Source: Macrothele yani
Lineage: Eukaryota > Arthropoda > Arachnida > Araneae > Macrothelidae
DNA length: 64,000 nt
NCBI GenBank assembly: GCA_039090855.1
Contig: CM076997.1
Coordinates: 163,338,709-163,402,708, forward strand
Direction: 5' to 3'
Shown here: positions 1-10,177 of the stretch, in pieces
How the letters are laid out: every line of letters begins with the position of its first letter
Position numbering within the stretch: position 1 is the first letter of the stretch
The notes under the pieces: generated by a model
Told to the model about the DNA's origin: nothing
The model's input: the letters and a program-made list of their open reading frames with translations, nothing else
The model's database searches: none
Program-made: the position numbers and the translations under genes

Positions 1-430
1 CATCATCAACTCGTACCTGGTCACAGGGTAAATGATTATTCAGACGTTTGCTGATTTTATCACTGGGCCACCAGGGATACGAAAAACATTATGGACAGTT
101 CGATGTTTGAAGTACCATTTCGGAGATCCATTTCGGCAGTGCAGAATGCATGACATTTCGTCATCTGTGGTCCAGTACTTTTTTGCATGGCCCTAGACAA
201 TACTATACCTCTATTTCGTTTCGTTACTTTAAATAACGTATTTCTATGTCACTGACGTTTTTTCTCTGGGCATATATTATATACATTGAAGTGTTGTAGT
301 GCTAGTCTTCATTGAAGACCGTTTCAATGTATGATTCTCCTTTAGCTTGCTGATTTTGTGTAAAACTGTATGAATTTATTCTTCAGATCCATAAAAAAAG
401 ATTAGATCATATATTCAGCCAAGCGGCTGT

Positions 431-1010
431 GTGCCGTCCTTCAATTGTTTTTGGAGAAGCATATCTCTTACAAATGGCTCTCTAAATTTCATGTCAGAGA
501 TGTTAAATTGTGTTAAAATATGGGACTCTGGTGGCCATTTTATAACTTTCAATTTACTGTCGTGTACCTGCAGCCATTTTGTAACCGCCCAAGTCTTCTG
601 GTATGGCGCATTATCCTGTTGGAAGTATCTTCTGCATCAGCAACGGCATGCACCTGTACGAGTGTGTCTGGTCCCTCTCGATGTTTCGTTCACTGCTGGT
701 ATCCATATGATGTTCCAGAGGTATTAAGAAATCCAGTACCCTCCTTGAAAATACACCACATACCATTACACTGGTTCCATCAGCTTCTAGAGTTAACGCT
801 ACACAGCTCGAACTTATCGATTCATGCTGTGGACACCTTATTGTAGCGTGTTGAGCGGGTGTGTTAACTGAAAACCTGTTTCATCTTAACAGATGACATT
901 TCTTCAGCCCTCAGTGTTCAGCTTTGATGCTTCCGTAAGCAAGTCATACGAATTCGTCGGTTTGCAGCAGAGACAAGTGGTACAGGATGCGAGGTCTGCT
1001 GTTTAGACTA
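431..1010 (-). pseudogene. Decayed Tc1-like transposase fragment
   Basis: Reading the minus strand gives scattered Tc1/mariner transposase landmarks in several frames. They include a short block resembling the FQQDNA region around the second catalytic Asp (the plus strand carries its reverse complement near 608), then a block containing KWPPESP, the usual lead-in to SPDLNPIEHLW. Upstream codons (to about 1010) resemble the SDE and VMVWG regions. Stops and frameshifts are frequent and I see no terminal repeats, so this is an old, dead piece. In these families the protein is a DD34E/D DNA transposase acting in the nucleus. The exact boundaries are uncertain. Confidence 0.55.
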
Positions 1011-1017
1011 CTTAGCA

Positions 1018-1232
1018 GCCCCGGCGGGGCTGTGGTCAAAGCGCTGGCTTTTGACCATTCGCCTGAGAATTGGTCCGGGTTCGAATCCTGGAGAGGCATG
1101 GGTATTGTGCTTGTCTTACTGTACTAGCTTTATATTTTCCCTAAAATCAGTGGCTCAATATCAGTAACGGGCGACTGCTTATAGCCATTAGAGATGCTCA
1201 TGGTAGCACTTAAACGGCCTCCCCCCAAAATA
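1018..1232 (+). repeat. SINE-A copy (tRNA-derived)
   Basis: A tRNA-like head carries a box A region (CTGTGGTCAAAGCGC) and a box B (GGGTTCGAATCC). It is followed by the non-tRNA body shared by about ten copies in the window: GTGCTTGTCTTACTG, a segment like CCAGTGACC, then GGGCGACTGCTTATAG, and an end in C/A-rich sequence. The best preserved sister copies are at 60990-61211 and 62108-62334. SINEs of this type are transcribed by RNA polymerase III and moved by a partner LINE. I infer that RTE could be the partner but no shared 3' tail is visible. Confidence 0.85.
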
Positions 1233-1248
1233 GCTCATTTCCGCTAAT

Positions 1249-1323
1249 GTATAGAGGGTTGTATATGGAGGGCTGTGCATGGAGGGTTATGTATGGAGGG
1301 TTATGTATGGAGGGTTGTGCATC
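1249..1323. repeat. Minisatellite, 14-16 bp unit
   Basis: About five imperfect units of the form GTATGGAGGGTTAT follow directly after the SINE copy. Units differ at one to three positions. There is no coding potential. Confidence 0.8.
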
Positions 1324-1692
1324 CTGAAATTCTCCTCTCGATACCGTTGTTGTATTGCGCAGTTTCTTGACATTATAAATACCTCATACGATCCTAATAA
1401 TAATACTTCATAATAACAAAAATAATAATATTACCTCATACGATTTTCTCCGGTCACTGTTTCCCTCTGACATCGACAAGCGGTCTTCCGCTCACAGGAA
1501 CACCTCCGAGCGTTTGTTTTGTTGTTTGTACATCATTCAGTGTACATCATCGTTACAGTTGGCCTTGCGTAACCAAGAACCTTTGCCGTTCCTGAGATGC
1601 TTGCACTTGCCCTAGCAGCACACACTATCATGATTAATTCAAAGTCGTTTAAATCCTTAAATCACGGTTCTTTCCGATCTGTGCTTCGTATA

Positions 1693-2494
1693 CAGGGTGA
1701 TTGTAAACTCCTTCAACAAAACAAGAACGGTGATAGTACACAACAAGGCAAACAATATTTGCAATGAAACCTAGAGGTTCATTCTACTCCTAGTGCCAGA
1801 AAAGAGTAAAGTTACATATCCACGTTGAGCCTTCAGTAGTGAAAACAAAGAGACATACCTAATTCATGAGTTGCACAATTCCAATCGCATCAGAGAAAGA
1901 CTCACAGGAGCTGCTCAAACTGGCGTCCAAGGGCGTCGTTGCACAGCCCACACTGGCGAATGAAGGACTGTCGCACCCTCTAGTATAGTCCCTCTGTGGT
2001 GTTGATCTTGTGTGCAGCAACAGCGATTCGCGCGACGAGATCTTCCAGGGAGTCTACAGGTGTCTCGTACACCAATGTTTCCATGTGCCTCCAGAAGACG
2101 TCCAGTGGATTAAGGTCCGCGGAGCGAGGAGGCCAAGCCACAGGTCCACCGCGTCCAATCCACTGCCCGGGATATATCATATGTGAAGGCCACCACGTCC
2201 TTCACGAATACGTCAATTCTCATGTGATGTTCGCACGGTAATATCTCTGAACGGGTTCGGCTGCGTTTTTAAATGTTTTCTCCTCATCGTCTACGCACGT
2301 GTTCAGCGCACCTGACTTGCTTCTTGAGTCTCATGCACTGGTTGGGACTCCGTGTGCCTGCTGGACGTTTTTCGATCGTGCTCTTTTATGGCACTAGGAG
2401 TAGAATGCAGCCCTAGCTACCATTGCAAATATGGTTCGTCTTGATGTGTACTATCACTCCTTTTGTTTTATTGAAGGAGTTTACAATCACTCTG
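1693..2494 (-). mobile_element. Deleted Tc1/mariner-superfamily element with 114-bp inverted repeats
   Basis: Both ends begin CAGGGTGATTG / CAGAGTGATTG and are flanked by TA. The left 1693-1806 and right 2381-2494 are inverted copies of each other over 114 bp with scattered mismatches, which is long for this superfamily. On the minus strand 1980-2180 holds the C-terminal end of a transposase: PPRSADLNPLD, then LVYETPVDSLEDLVARI. The third catalytic residue is D rather than E. The front of the transposase is missing or unreadable, so this is an internally deleted copy. Confidence 0.9.
1980..2180 (-). pseudogene. Transposase C-terminal remnant, DDxD type
   Basis: A 66-codon open stretch reads WIGRGGPVAWPPRS, then ADLNPLD (the third catalytic Asp), then an SLVYETPV-type segment. 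This matches the C-terminal third of a widespread arthropod transposase family of the Tc1/mariner superfamily. The usual family has about 340 residues, so two thirds are lost. It lies inside the element with 114-bp inverted repeats. Confidence 0.85.
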
Positions 2495-2499
2495 TAGTA

Positions 2500-2589
2500 C
2501 AAATCCTTTGCGCTGAGCCGTTTACAAAGTCATCTCAACGTCATATATTGGTACGTAAGTGAAGATTGGTGGTGTTTGATTTTTTAGAT
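2500..2589. other. Short unannotated spacer
   Basis: Nothing recognised between the end of the inverted-repeat element and the LINE fragment. Confidence 0.5.
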
Positions 2590-3000
2590 GTTTCTAATAA
2601 TTTGCTCTACAGGTTTTATGAAGCACACTTTATTAAAGAAAGAAGAGGAAATATTACACTCTTGTCTCTCGCCTGGATTTACTGCAATATCATCTGATAG
2701 CCCATCGTAAAGATTTTTCTGAATCGAACGTTTTTCATGTATGCGTTTAATATAGTCTCAGCAAGGTGTTTGCTGCAGCCACACTCGTAAAGAATATTTA
2801 ATAACTGGGTGCGATGGATTTCGTCAAATGCATTTTCGTAATCAATGAAAGCTACATATCTTCACGGATTTAACGAGATGATCCCACATTTCATTAACTT
2901 TCGATTTGATGACACGCATGATATAAGCGACGACATTACTTTTAAGTTTAATAAATTCTGATGAGCAGGCGGCACAATTTTGGATATATTAAGAACGAAA
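2590..3000 (-). pseudogene. LINE reverse transcriptase fragment
   Basis: The minus strand encodes AFIDYENAFDEIH near 2850, which is RT motif A with its catalytic Asp. It is followed by LLNILYECGCSKHLAETIL, and in another frame by PGERQECNISSSFFN, which corresponds to motif B (usually GVRQGCNISPxLFN). The YADD box is not found. At least one frameshift separates the two motifs. It belongs to a non-LTR retrotransposon of the RTE/CR1/Jockey range; I cannot place it further. Confidence 0.7.
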
Positions 3001-3275
3001 GCCAGTTGGGAAGCACAGAATACGTTCTAAAAAGTTATTTATGGCTGATACCGCACTGTTATACGGAAGTGATACAAATGGTGTTGAGGCAAAACCACTA
3101 CAACCATCTAACAGCTACCGAGATCTAATATCTAATTTCAGGGAAAGTCTGTACAAGACTAGATCTCCCTCAAAATGACGAAATATTTTCTGTACTCATG
3201 AATAACCCTACCATGAAATTAATTGACACCTATAGAGAAAAATGAAGTGACCTCGTGGAACGGGTAGATTGGAGC

Positions 3276-3395
3276 CGTCTCTCTCTCTTTCTCTTTGTCT
3301 CTCTATGTCTCTCTCCGTGTTTCACTATCCCTTCTTCTCTCTCTCTCTCTCTCTGTCTCTCTCCGTGTTTCACTCTCCCTCTCTCTCTGTGCCCA
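3276..3395. repeat. (CT)n / TCTC-rich microsatellite
   Basis: A run of CT dinucleotides is interrupted by GTGTTTCACT segments that occur twice about 48 bp apart, so it is a short repeat of a repeat. Open frames across it translate as SLSLSL and are not genes. Confidence 0.9.
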
Positions 3396-3399
3396 AGAT

Positions 3400-4930
3400 C
3401 TCCTTTAAATATGATCCTAAAGTGAAGAAATCCAGTGGAGCCGAGAAAGCAATGGCCAGTAGGGCTGAATCTGTCCGAGAGACTAATTTTAAACTGACTA
3501 CAATGTCAACACGGACAGACATTAGAAATGTGAAAAGTGTTTAGCGTTTTGGTGGCAATTCCTTGCAGAAGATTATTTACTAATGACTATAGTGAACGAC
3601 ATCGTTGCTCTTTTGCAAATATTTCTCTTTGATTATGAAACAAAGTAGAAGCAAGACACAAGTGTTTTATTTAACTATATGTTAAAGCATTATTTTGTGA
3701 CATACATAGTTTTCCATTCAATATCATCACCGCTTTAATTTTTTTTTCGGAACATCTCGTAATTTTGTTTTACACTTTCATGAAGAAAGACAATTTTAGG
3801 AGAAAAATATTCAGTTTTAACTGAAAGCTAATAAACGAACTTCATAACAAATGGAAGGAATTGGACTGCGACAAATTCCGAAAAATATTCTTAAGGTTTC
3901 AATTAATCCTTAGCATATTTTAATTTCAGTATCGCATATCGGAATCTGTTTTTCTTTGTTATGAATTTTAGTAAGCAAGCAAAAATTATTTCCCAATGAC
4001 TAAGATAAAGTTAAAGGACTTTCTTTAAACTTATATGTGCTGCATCCGCTCGCTCGAAATGAAGGTTCACCAATATAACTTTTCAAAAGGGCATAAATAT
4101 TTAAATAACTCGTCAAATAATAAATATAACAACGTACATTTTCCGAAGCGTGTTACCAGGTGTAATAAATATTTTATGTCTTATGGTTGAGTGCTCACGA
4201 TATCAAAAATAATTCTGACGTAATACTAATGATTTACAAAAGAAAACGGGGTTTTTTTACGACAGCTTTATTCGAATATCTTTACTTTTTTTGGAAATAT
4301 CATACATCGGAAATGAAAAGAAAATTGATATATGTTTACCTACGTTTGTAGGGTTATTCAAAATTGGTGGAAATACTTCGAAATTTGCTAATTTGGGTAA
4401 AACGTAGAAATGCATTTTTGTAGGTAAAAGGAAATACAATAAAATACTTATGTAAGCCGAAGGGTACACTTTGATGGAGCATGGCTTAAACGAATAAAGT
4501 TCGGTAGGTTTATTAGAAAAGGTTAAACATACAAGCTAAATTTTATTAAAATCCAGAAGCGTGCGAGATATCTTATGAATATTCATCAAATTCAGTCTGT
4601 GAAAGAGAATTTATATACTTCACTAGTTACTTTCCTATCAATTTGTGCTTTGCAAGTTCGGAATTTATAACTTTGATGGAATATGTTTTATTATACTGAA
4701 AGTTTGCAATTGTTTTCGGAGGAAAATACTTTTTTTCGCTCTTTTCAAATCGCAACTTTAAAATTTAAAATCCCTATGTGTAAACTTAATTTCTTAATAC
4801 GTGAATAAAACTGACTGTCCGATATTTTGCAACCTTGGAGCTGCTTTTGGTTGATGTGGAATCTGGTCTGCTCTAATGTAAAACCTTTTTCTTAGAAAAA
4901 GGTTTTAAGACGTTTGTTCTTGTTAAATAT
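3400..4930. other. AT-rich DNA, nothing recognised
   Basis: No coding similarity, terminal repeat or tRNA-like box was seen on either strand. Short open frames here are of the length expected by chance. Confidence 0.5.
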
Positions 4931-4934
4931 AAGA

Positions 4935-5110
4935 AAACCGCCAGTACAGTCGCTGAGTGGGCTGGTCCGAGGGCTTCTAACGAGATGCGACTCTTGGTTC
5001 GAGTCCTGGATAAGGTATTCGTTTTGTGTTTGCAATATGGTACTGACTGTTTTCTTTCCCAGGAATCAGAGCAACCCAATACTGATTTTATCCTATGAGT
5101 TGTTTAAAGC
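4935..5110 (+). repeat. Diverged SINE-A copy
   Basis: The head has TCGCTGAGTGGGCTGGT and a box B (TTGGTTCGAGTCC). The body retains GTTTTGTGTTTGCAATATGG and TTTCTTTCCCAGGAATCAG, which align with the TTTGTCTTACGG and CTTCCCTGGAACCAG segments of better copies. The 3' end is lost or too diverged. Confidence 0.65.
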
Positions 5111-5396
5111 GGTTGTTAACCCTTTAACCTCCCACAAAGCAATTCTAAAACTATTTCTTGTTTGTACTGTAATATGCAGCCAAATCGTTCCTTTACGTTA
5201 CACCATAAAACAACGAAACCATAGATGATTGCAGCATGTGTCAGAACATTTAGTTATAGTATCTCATGGGTGTTCCATATAACTATATTTCAACAAGTTT
5301 GTTTGCATCAGGGTATCTAAGAATATCGCGAATACACTGTCGCGAAGTTTTTAAGAAAAATACTCCAATAAGCTTAAACGAAAATTCATTGGTCAG

Positions 5397-5603
5397 TTAC
5401 GAGGAGTAATGGTCTAAGCGCTTACGAGGAGTAATGGTCATTCGTCCGAGGTGGGCTGGGTTCGAATCCCGGTGAGGCGTGCTTGTTGTGTTTGTCCTGC
5501 AGCATTGGCTGGAACCAGTAGGCCTAAATGAAGGACGGGCGGCTGCTCATAGCCTATTGAGTTGCTCATGGTGGCCGTTAAACCCAATCACCCCAAATGA
5601 ATA
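5397..5603 (+). repeat. SINE-A copy with duplicated head segment
   Basis: Box B (GGGTTCGAATCCCGG) and the SINE-A body (GGACGGGCGGCTGCTCATAG, then TTGCTCATGGTGG) are well preserved. The A box region is abnormal: an 18-bp segment TTACGAGGAGTAATGGTC occurs at 5397 and again at 5422. Confidence 0.85.
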
Positions 5604-5739
5604 AATAATGCATTGGATGTTCAACTGGTCGCTTCCTTTCAAAAGAGTCTTCTATTAAAATAGCCTTGCCGTTTTAACAAGTCCATTCTCAGTTTTGTGA
5701 GAATGGATAAACTGTATGAAATCAATAATTTAAATCATA

Positions 5740-7166
5740 CACTGACGGAAAAAAAAATCCCAACACCACGAAAAAATAGTTGTAGAGGAATGAAATGGCG
5801 GCAATACATTTGTATAGGTAACATATTTAATCGATTAAGGTTTCAAGATCACAGCTTAATGTAAGCGCGAGAAGAGCCATTTTAAATATGAAATGCTGGT
5901 ACATTAATAACCGGTGTAACCGCCAGAATGTTGAATGCAAGCACGCAAACGTTCATGCATTGTGTCGGACAGGTGCTGGATGTCAGTTTGTGGGAAGGAG
6001 TTCCATGCCTGTTGCACTTGGTCGGTCAATACAGGGACGGTTAATGCTGGTTGGGGGTGACGCTGGATTTGTCGTCCAATGATTTCCCATACGTGCTCGA
6101 TTGGTGAAAGATCTGGTGAACTAACAGGCCACGGCAACATGTCAACACTCTGTAGAGCATGTTGGGTTACAAGAGCGGTATGCGGGCAAGCGTTATCCTG
6201 TTGGAAAACACCCCTGGAATGCTGTTCATGAATGTCAGCACAACAGGTTGAATCACCGGACCGACGTACAAATGTGCCGTCAGGGTGCGTGCGATAACCA
6301 CGAGAGTGATCCTGCTGTCATAGGAAATTGCTCCCCAGACCATAACTCCAGGTGTAGGTCCAGTGTGTCTCGGCCGCAGACAGGTTGGTTGCAGGCGCTC
6401 ACCTGGCCTCCTTCTAAACAACACACGGCCAACACTGGCCCCCAGGCAGAAACCGGCTTTCATCAGAAAACACAACAGATCTCCACTCCGTCCTCCAATG
6501 AGCTCTAGCTTGACACCACTGACGTCGCAAGCGGCAGTGGTTTGGAGTAAGTGGAATGCACGCTACAGGGCGTCTGGCTCGGAGCTTGTCCTTCAAGTAA
6601 CCGATTTGTAAGAGTTCTTTGTGTCACTGTGGTGGCAACTGCAGGTCGAATTGCTGCCGCAGACGCGGTTCGATGCGCCACGGCCATACGCCGTACACGG
6701 CGGTCTTCCTCTCAGTAGTGCCACGTGGCCGGCCGGAACCCGGTCTTCTTGAGGCAGTACCTTCCCTTGACCACCGCTGCCAGCAATCATGCACAGTGGC
6801 TACATTCCTGCCAAGTCGTTTTGCAATACTGCTGAAAGAAAATCCACCTTCTCGTAGCCCTATTACACGACCTCGTTCAAACTCCGTGAGCTGTTGATAA
6901 TGGCTTCTTCGTCTTCTTAAAGGCATTCTTGACTAACATCAACACTCTACGTCGAATCTCAACGATAACTAACGCTCACGAACGTTACAGCGCGTATTTA
7001 CAGCAAACCTGCTTTGCATGTTCCGAGGGGCGCTACTAGCGCCACACGTATGCGCCGAGCGCGAAATTTGCACAGACGTCATCTTGCAGATGTACTCTCA
7101 CCGCCTACCAACTGTCGTTTATCTAACACAACCCCTTCTTGGTGTTGGGGTTTTTTTCCGTCAGTG
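5740..7166 (-). mobile_element. Complete but inactive Tc1-like element
   Basis: Terminal inverted repeats begin CACTGACGGAAAAAAA at both ends and are flanked by TA duplications (5738-5739 and 7167-7168). The 1427-bp length is normal for Tc1 elements. The minus strand carries one transposase gene with several frameshifts. A second element of the same broad group lies at 47304-48732. Confidence 0.95.
5904..6926 (-). pseudogene. Tc1-like transposase, frameshifted
   Basis: The start codon at 6926 opens with MPLRRRRSHYQQLTEFERGR, a paired-like helix-turn-helix DNA-binding domain (about residues 1-60, GLREGGFSFSSIAKRLGRN). The DDE catalytic core follows: VVFSDESRF (first Asp), GVMVWGAISYDS, VFQQDNACPHTA (second Asp) and SPDLSPIEHVWEI (catalytic Glu). 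It ends GGYTGY. The reading passes through all three frames (frame changes near 6660, 6585, 6420 and 6200), yet total length from start to stop is a multiple of three, so the indels nearly cancel. The Asp-Glu spacing is 32 residues rather than the usual 34. Confidence 0.93.
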
Positions 7167-7169
7167 TAT

Positions 7170-9700
7170 TTCATTTCATTGACCCTTCTGAGAAAATGTG
7201 CCACTTTTTCCAGTGAACTGCATGCATTTTCATTTCTCGCAATTTAATTTTGCTATAACAGTGAAATAGCATTAATACTATTTTTAAGCGAAATTGAAAC
7301 GCTAAAGCCATATACGTCTTCAGAATTCTTCAAATATCTCCATTTCTCCTCATATATAAATTAATTTTCTGTGAAGGGTGCCATACAGTTTCAGATTTTT
7401 GAGCTTTTACTTATCTTAAAGCGCATGTTTTTCTATTCCACAAGTCTCATCTTGCCAAAAATTCAAAATAATAGGCATTTCTTTTTTATTTCAGGGAAAT
7501 CAAAGTTCATAATAGGTTTTGTCTTTGACACCACTACCGTTAGAGAAACGCAAGGAATGGAAAACATTGTATCACTTCCAAAAAGGCAAATATATTTTCT
7601 CCATTAAATGCTATCTATATCAGTCCACAAAAGAAAAATTCAAGTGCAACTTTTAGGTCGGACTTCCCGTCCAGAAAGCGATTTTGAATAGTGTTCCCTA
7701 AAGAAGCCTTTTATGAAAATAGCGTCAACACCCTGAGAGAAATAAAAAAAGACAAATAGGAAATTTGGACAACCAGTGTTCATTCTGTCTTCTTGCGCAA
7801 TACACTAAGGGTACATGTAGGCAACTTTTTGATTCCCGCATACAATTTTAGAACCTACCCCTTTCTACAGTATATCCTCCATACATTTCTTCATAAGTTT
7901 CGCCCTTTGCTGTGACTTTAATTTTGTCCTGTGCAGTTGATCTCTCTCGTTATGCTGACTTCGAATTTGGATATTTTTTGGCAATTCCTTCAACATCTCG
8001 AAAATGTTTAGTGATATGTGTTAGTCCTCCGAAGCTCATTTGTCCTCCCTTACAAAATTACCTGACGAGTCGTGGTAACCATGGAAATATCTTCGAACTT
8101 CTGCAGTTTTACTTTCTATGCAAGGTGATAGGTATCCCCATTTTCAGGAGATCATTTGCAGTCTTCTTCCATTAGGTTTCTGGCTTACCTAAATTCCTTT
8201 TCACCTTCAAATTTAGTTTCGCGTATTTCTTTCTCAAATAGAAATTCCTTCTCTCTTGAAACGATGTCAAAATATATATTCTGCTGATAACCTAAATAAG
8301 GTTGGCAGCGCTCCGTTTGTCTACAAAACAACTCATTCTGTTTCCTCTTTAACAAAAATAGCAGCAAAATTCTTCCGTAATGAAAATTTTTAAATGCGTA
8401 TTCTTTCTTCTTGTCAGCAGTAACATTAAAGAATTCAAGGATAAGGGATCTTCAGATTTGTATGGACCATGTCCAGCTCAAAGTTCAACTAATCTGGAAC
8501 AGCTCGTGAATAGTGAGTGCTAGTACTTGTTTTCAGCAAAGAGTACTTGTTTTCAGTATGAGCAAATTTATTCTCTGTTATATAAATTCGTCCTAAACTT
8601 TTGCTGCACACAATGAAAAAGTTAAAGCATAAAAGAAAATTTCTTGTTCTCTTTAGTAATTAGAGTTCCAATGCATTGCTGCAGCATTCATCTGATATAC
8701 TGGATGGATTTATTTAGTCCTATGCCTGGAAGTGTTACACTAATGTATGAATACTAACTGCATTTTCTACATTTCATTATCCTACGATAGTGTAAAGAGA
8801 ACGAAACGGATACTGAACGTGTAATGTAAAATTGTATTTTAGTGGAAGTTCATTGGGGACACTTTTCGGCGCAGTGTTTATTTCTATTAATCTACTTTTA
8901 AAGAGAGAATGTTTAGTTATTTTTTTATTTTTTTATTTTTCAAAAGCAATGTGCTTTTGTGGAAGACGAAAAGAGATTCTTCATTTTTCAAGTAACAAAC
9001 GTTATCCAGGACGTTGGAGTTCAAATTAAATAAACATATGCGAATCTGAACCTTAGGGAATGAAAGATGTACACGAATCTTTTCCATCACTTCTCGCACA
9101 TGCGTTACACATGTGGTGAAGCGTACGTTTTTTTTTCGTGTATGTCATTTAGATACGATTCCAGAAGATGACGTCTACTGGTCCCTTAAGAGTAAAATTA
9201 CTCTGACATACAGCAAACCGCTAAGAGCGAGAAGCAAATATTTTTTTGCTATTGAAACCGTAAGGCTAGAAAATTTCTAAAACTTTGCTCTCTGCGAAAC
9301 CAGCTGAGTATTTCTTAGTGTTATTTGAAATTTTCAGTCCTATTTTATTTTGTTTACCAAAATAAATTAAAAGTATTAATACATTCTGCGGAACTTTGAT
9401 CACCAAAATTTTCTGGCAATAGAAACTTTTATTTAAACCTTTTTTTTCTTAATCTTGAGAGCGAGATACCGCGCTGTCGATTTCTTCACACTGTCTGTGA
9501 TTTATTCACTCGTTAGTTTCAGATGTCAATCAGAAGACGCGTGAAGATTTCAGATGTAAAACACGTACCAGTGTTTTAATTTTTAGCGAAAGAAGACATT
9601 TTACAGCCCAATGTTAACTCGCAGATAGTTAGAGCCTACGGCGATTTTGCAATTACACATTTGCGGAAATGTTCAAGTAACTCTTCAAGATTACTGTAAT
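7170..9700. other. AT-rich DNA, nothing recognised
   Basis: Poly-T and poly-A tracts are common and short open frames occur by chance. I saw no transposase, RT or tRNA-like motif. Confidence 0.5.
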
Positions 9701-9711
9701 TTGTTTCAGAA

Positions 9712-9800
9712 ATACCAACCAGAAATCATCGCTCTTTCCACGTTAATTTTTCCGAGACTTGCTTATTAACGAGGAAAGAGCGATGATTTCTGTTTGGTGT
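9712..9800. repeat. Hairpin with about 35-bp arms
   Basis: ACCAACCAGAAATCATCGCT to CGTTAAT (9714-9747) is inverted at 9765-9800 with few mismatches and a 17-base loop. The right arm is also the front of the SINE-C body described next, so the left arm is an inverted partial copy of that body. Confidence 0.85.
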
Positions 9801-10133
9801 TCCTGATCCACGTCGAGTGTTTGAATTAATTATCCATTCGCCTCCTAGTTATTTGTTCAGTTGCTGCTTTCCATCTTTGGTGAATCCCCAGCATTATGCG
9901 GGACTCCATGAAGCAACCTGCCATGTGGTTTGGCAGTTAATCACATGTGAGTCTGGAGAATTCGAGGCAGCTGTGTTGCAGCGGTAGCATGTCCGGCGCG
10001 TAAATAGAAGACCCTGGGTTCCATTCCCGGTGATGGTCGATGAGAATTTTTCCGTGACTCACTTATTAACGTGAAAAGAGCGGTGATTTCTGTTTGGTGT
10101 TCCTGATCCACGTCGAGTCTTTGAATTAATTAA
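9745..10133 (+). repeat. SINE-C: tRNA-like head between two copies of the same body
   Basis: A tRNA-like head lies at about 9960-10036, with box A GTGTTGCAGCGGTAGCATG and box B GGGTTCCATTCCCGG. It is followed at 10044-10131 by a body (GAATTTTTCCGTGACTCACT ... TCGAGTCTTTGAATTAATT). The same body, about 90 per cent identical, stands alone at 9745-9832. I read this as two SINE copies, the first without its head, or one SINE dimer. This head differs from SINE-A and SINE-B. Confidence 0.7.
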
Positions 10134-10177
10134 ATTAACGTTTCAAAAATGAACTGTAACAAACCACAAAACCGTGA

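Noticed and set aside
3269..3544. Open frame beginning with Leu/Ser repeats
   Set aside because: It is a translation of the CT microsatellite with a short non-conserved extension.
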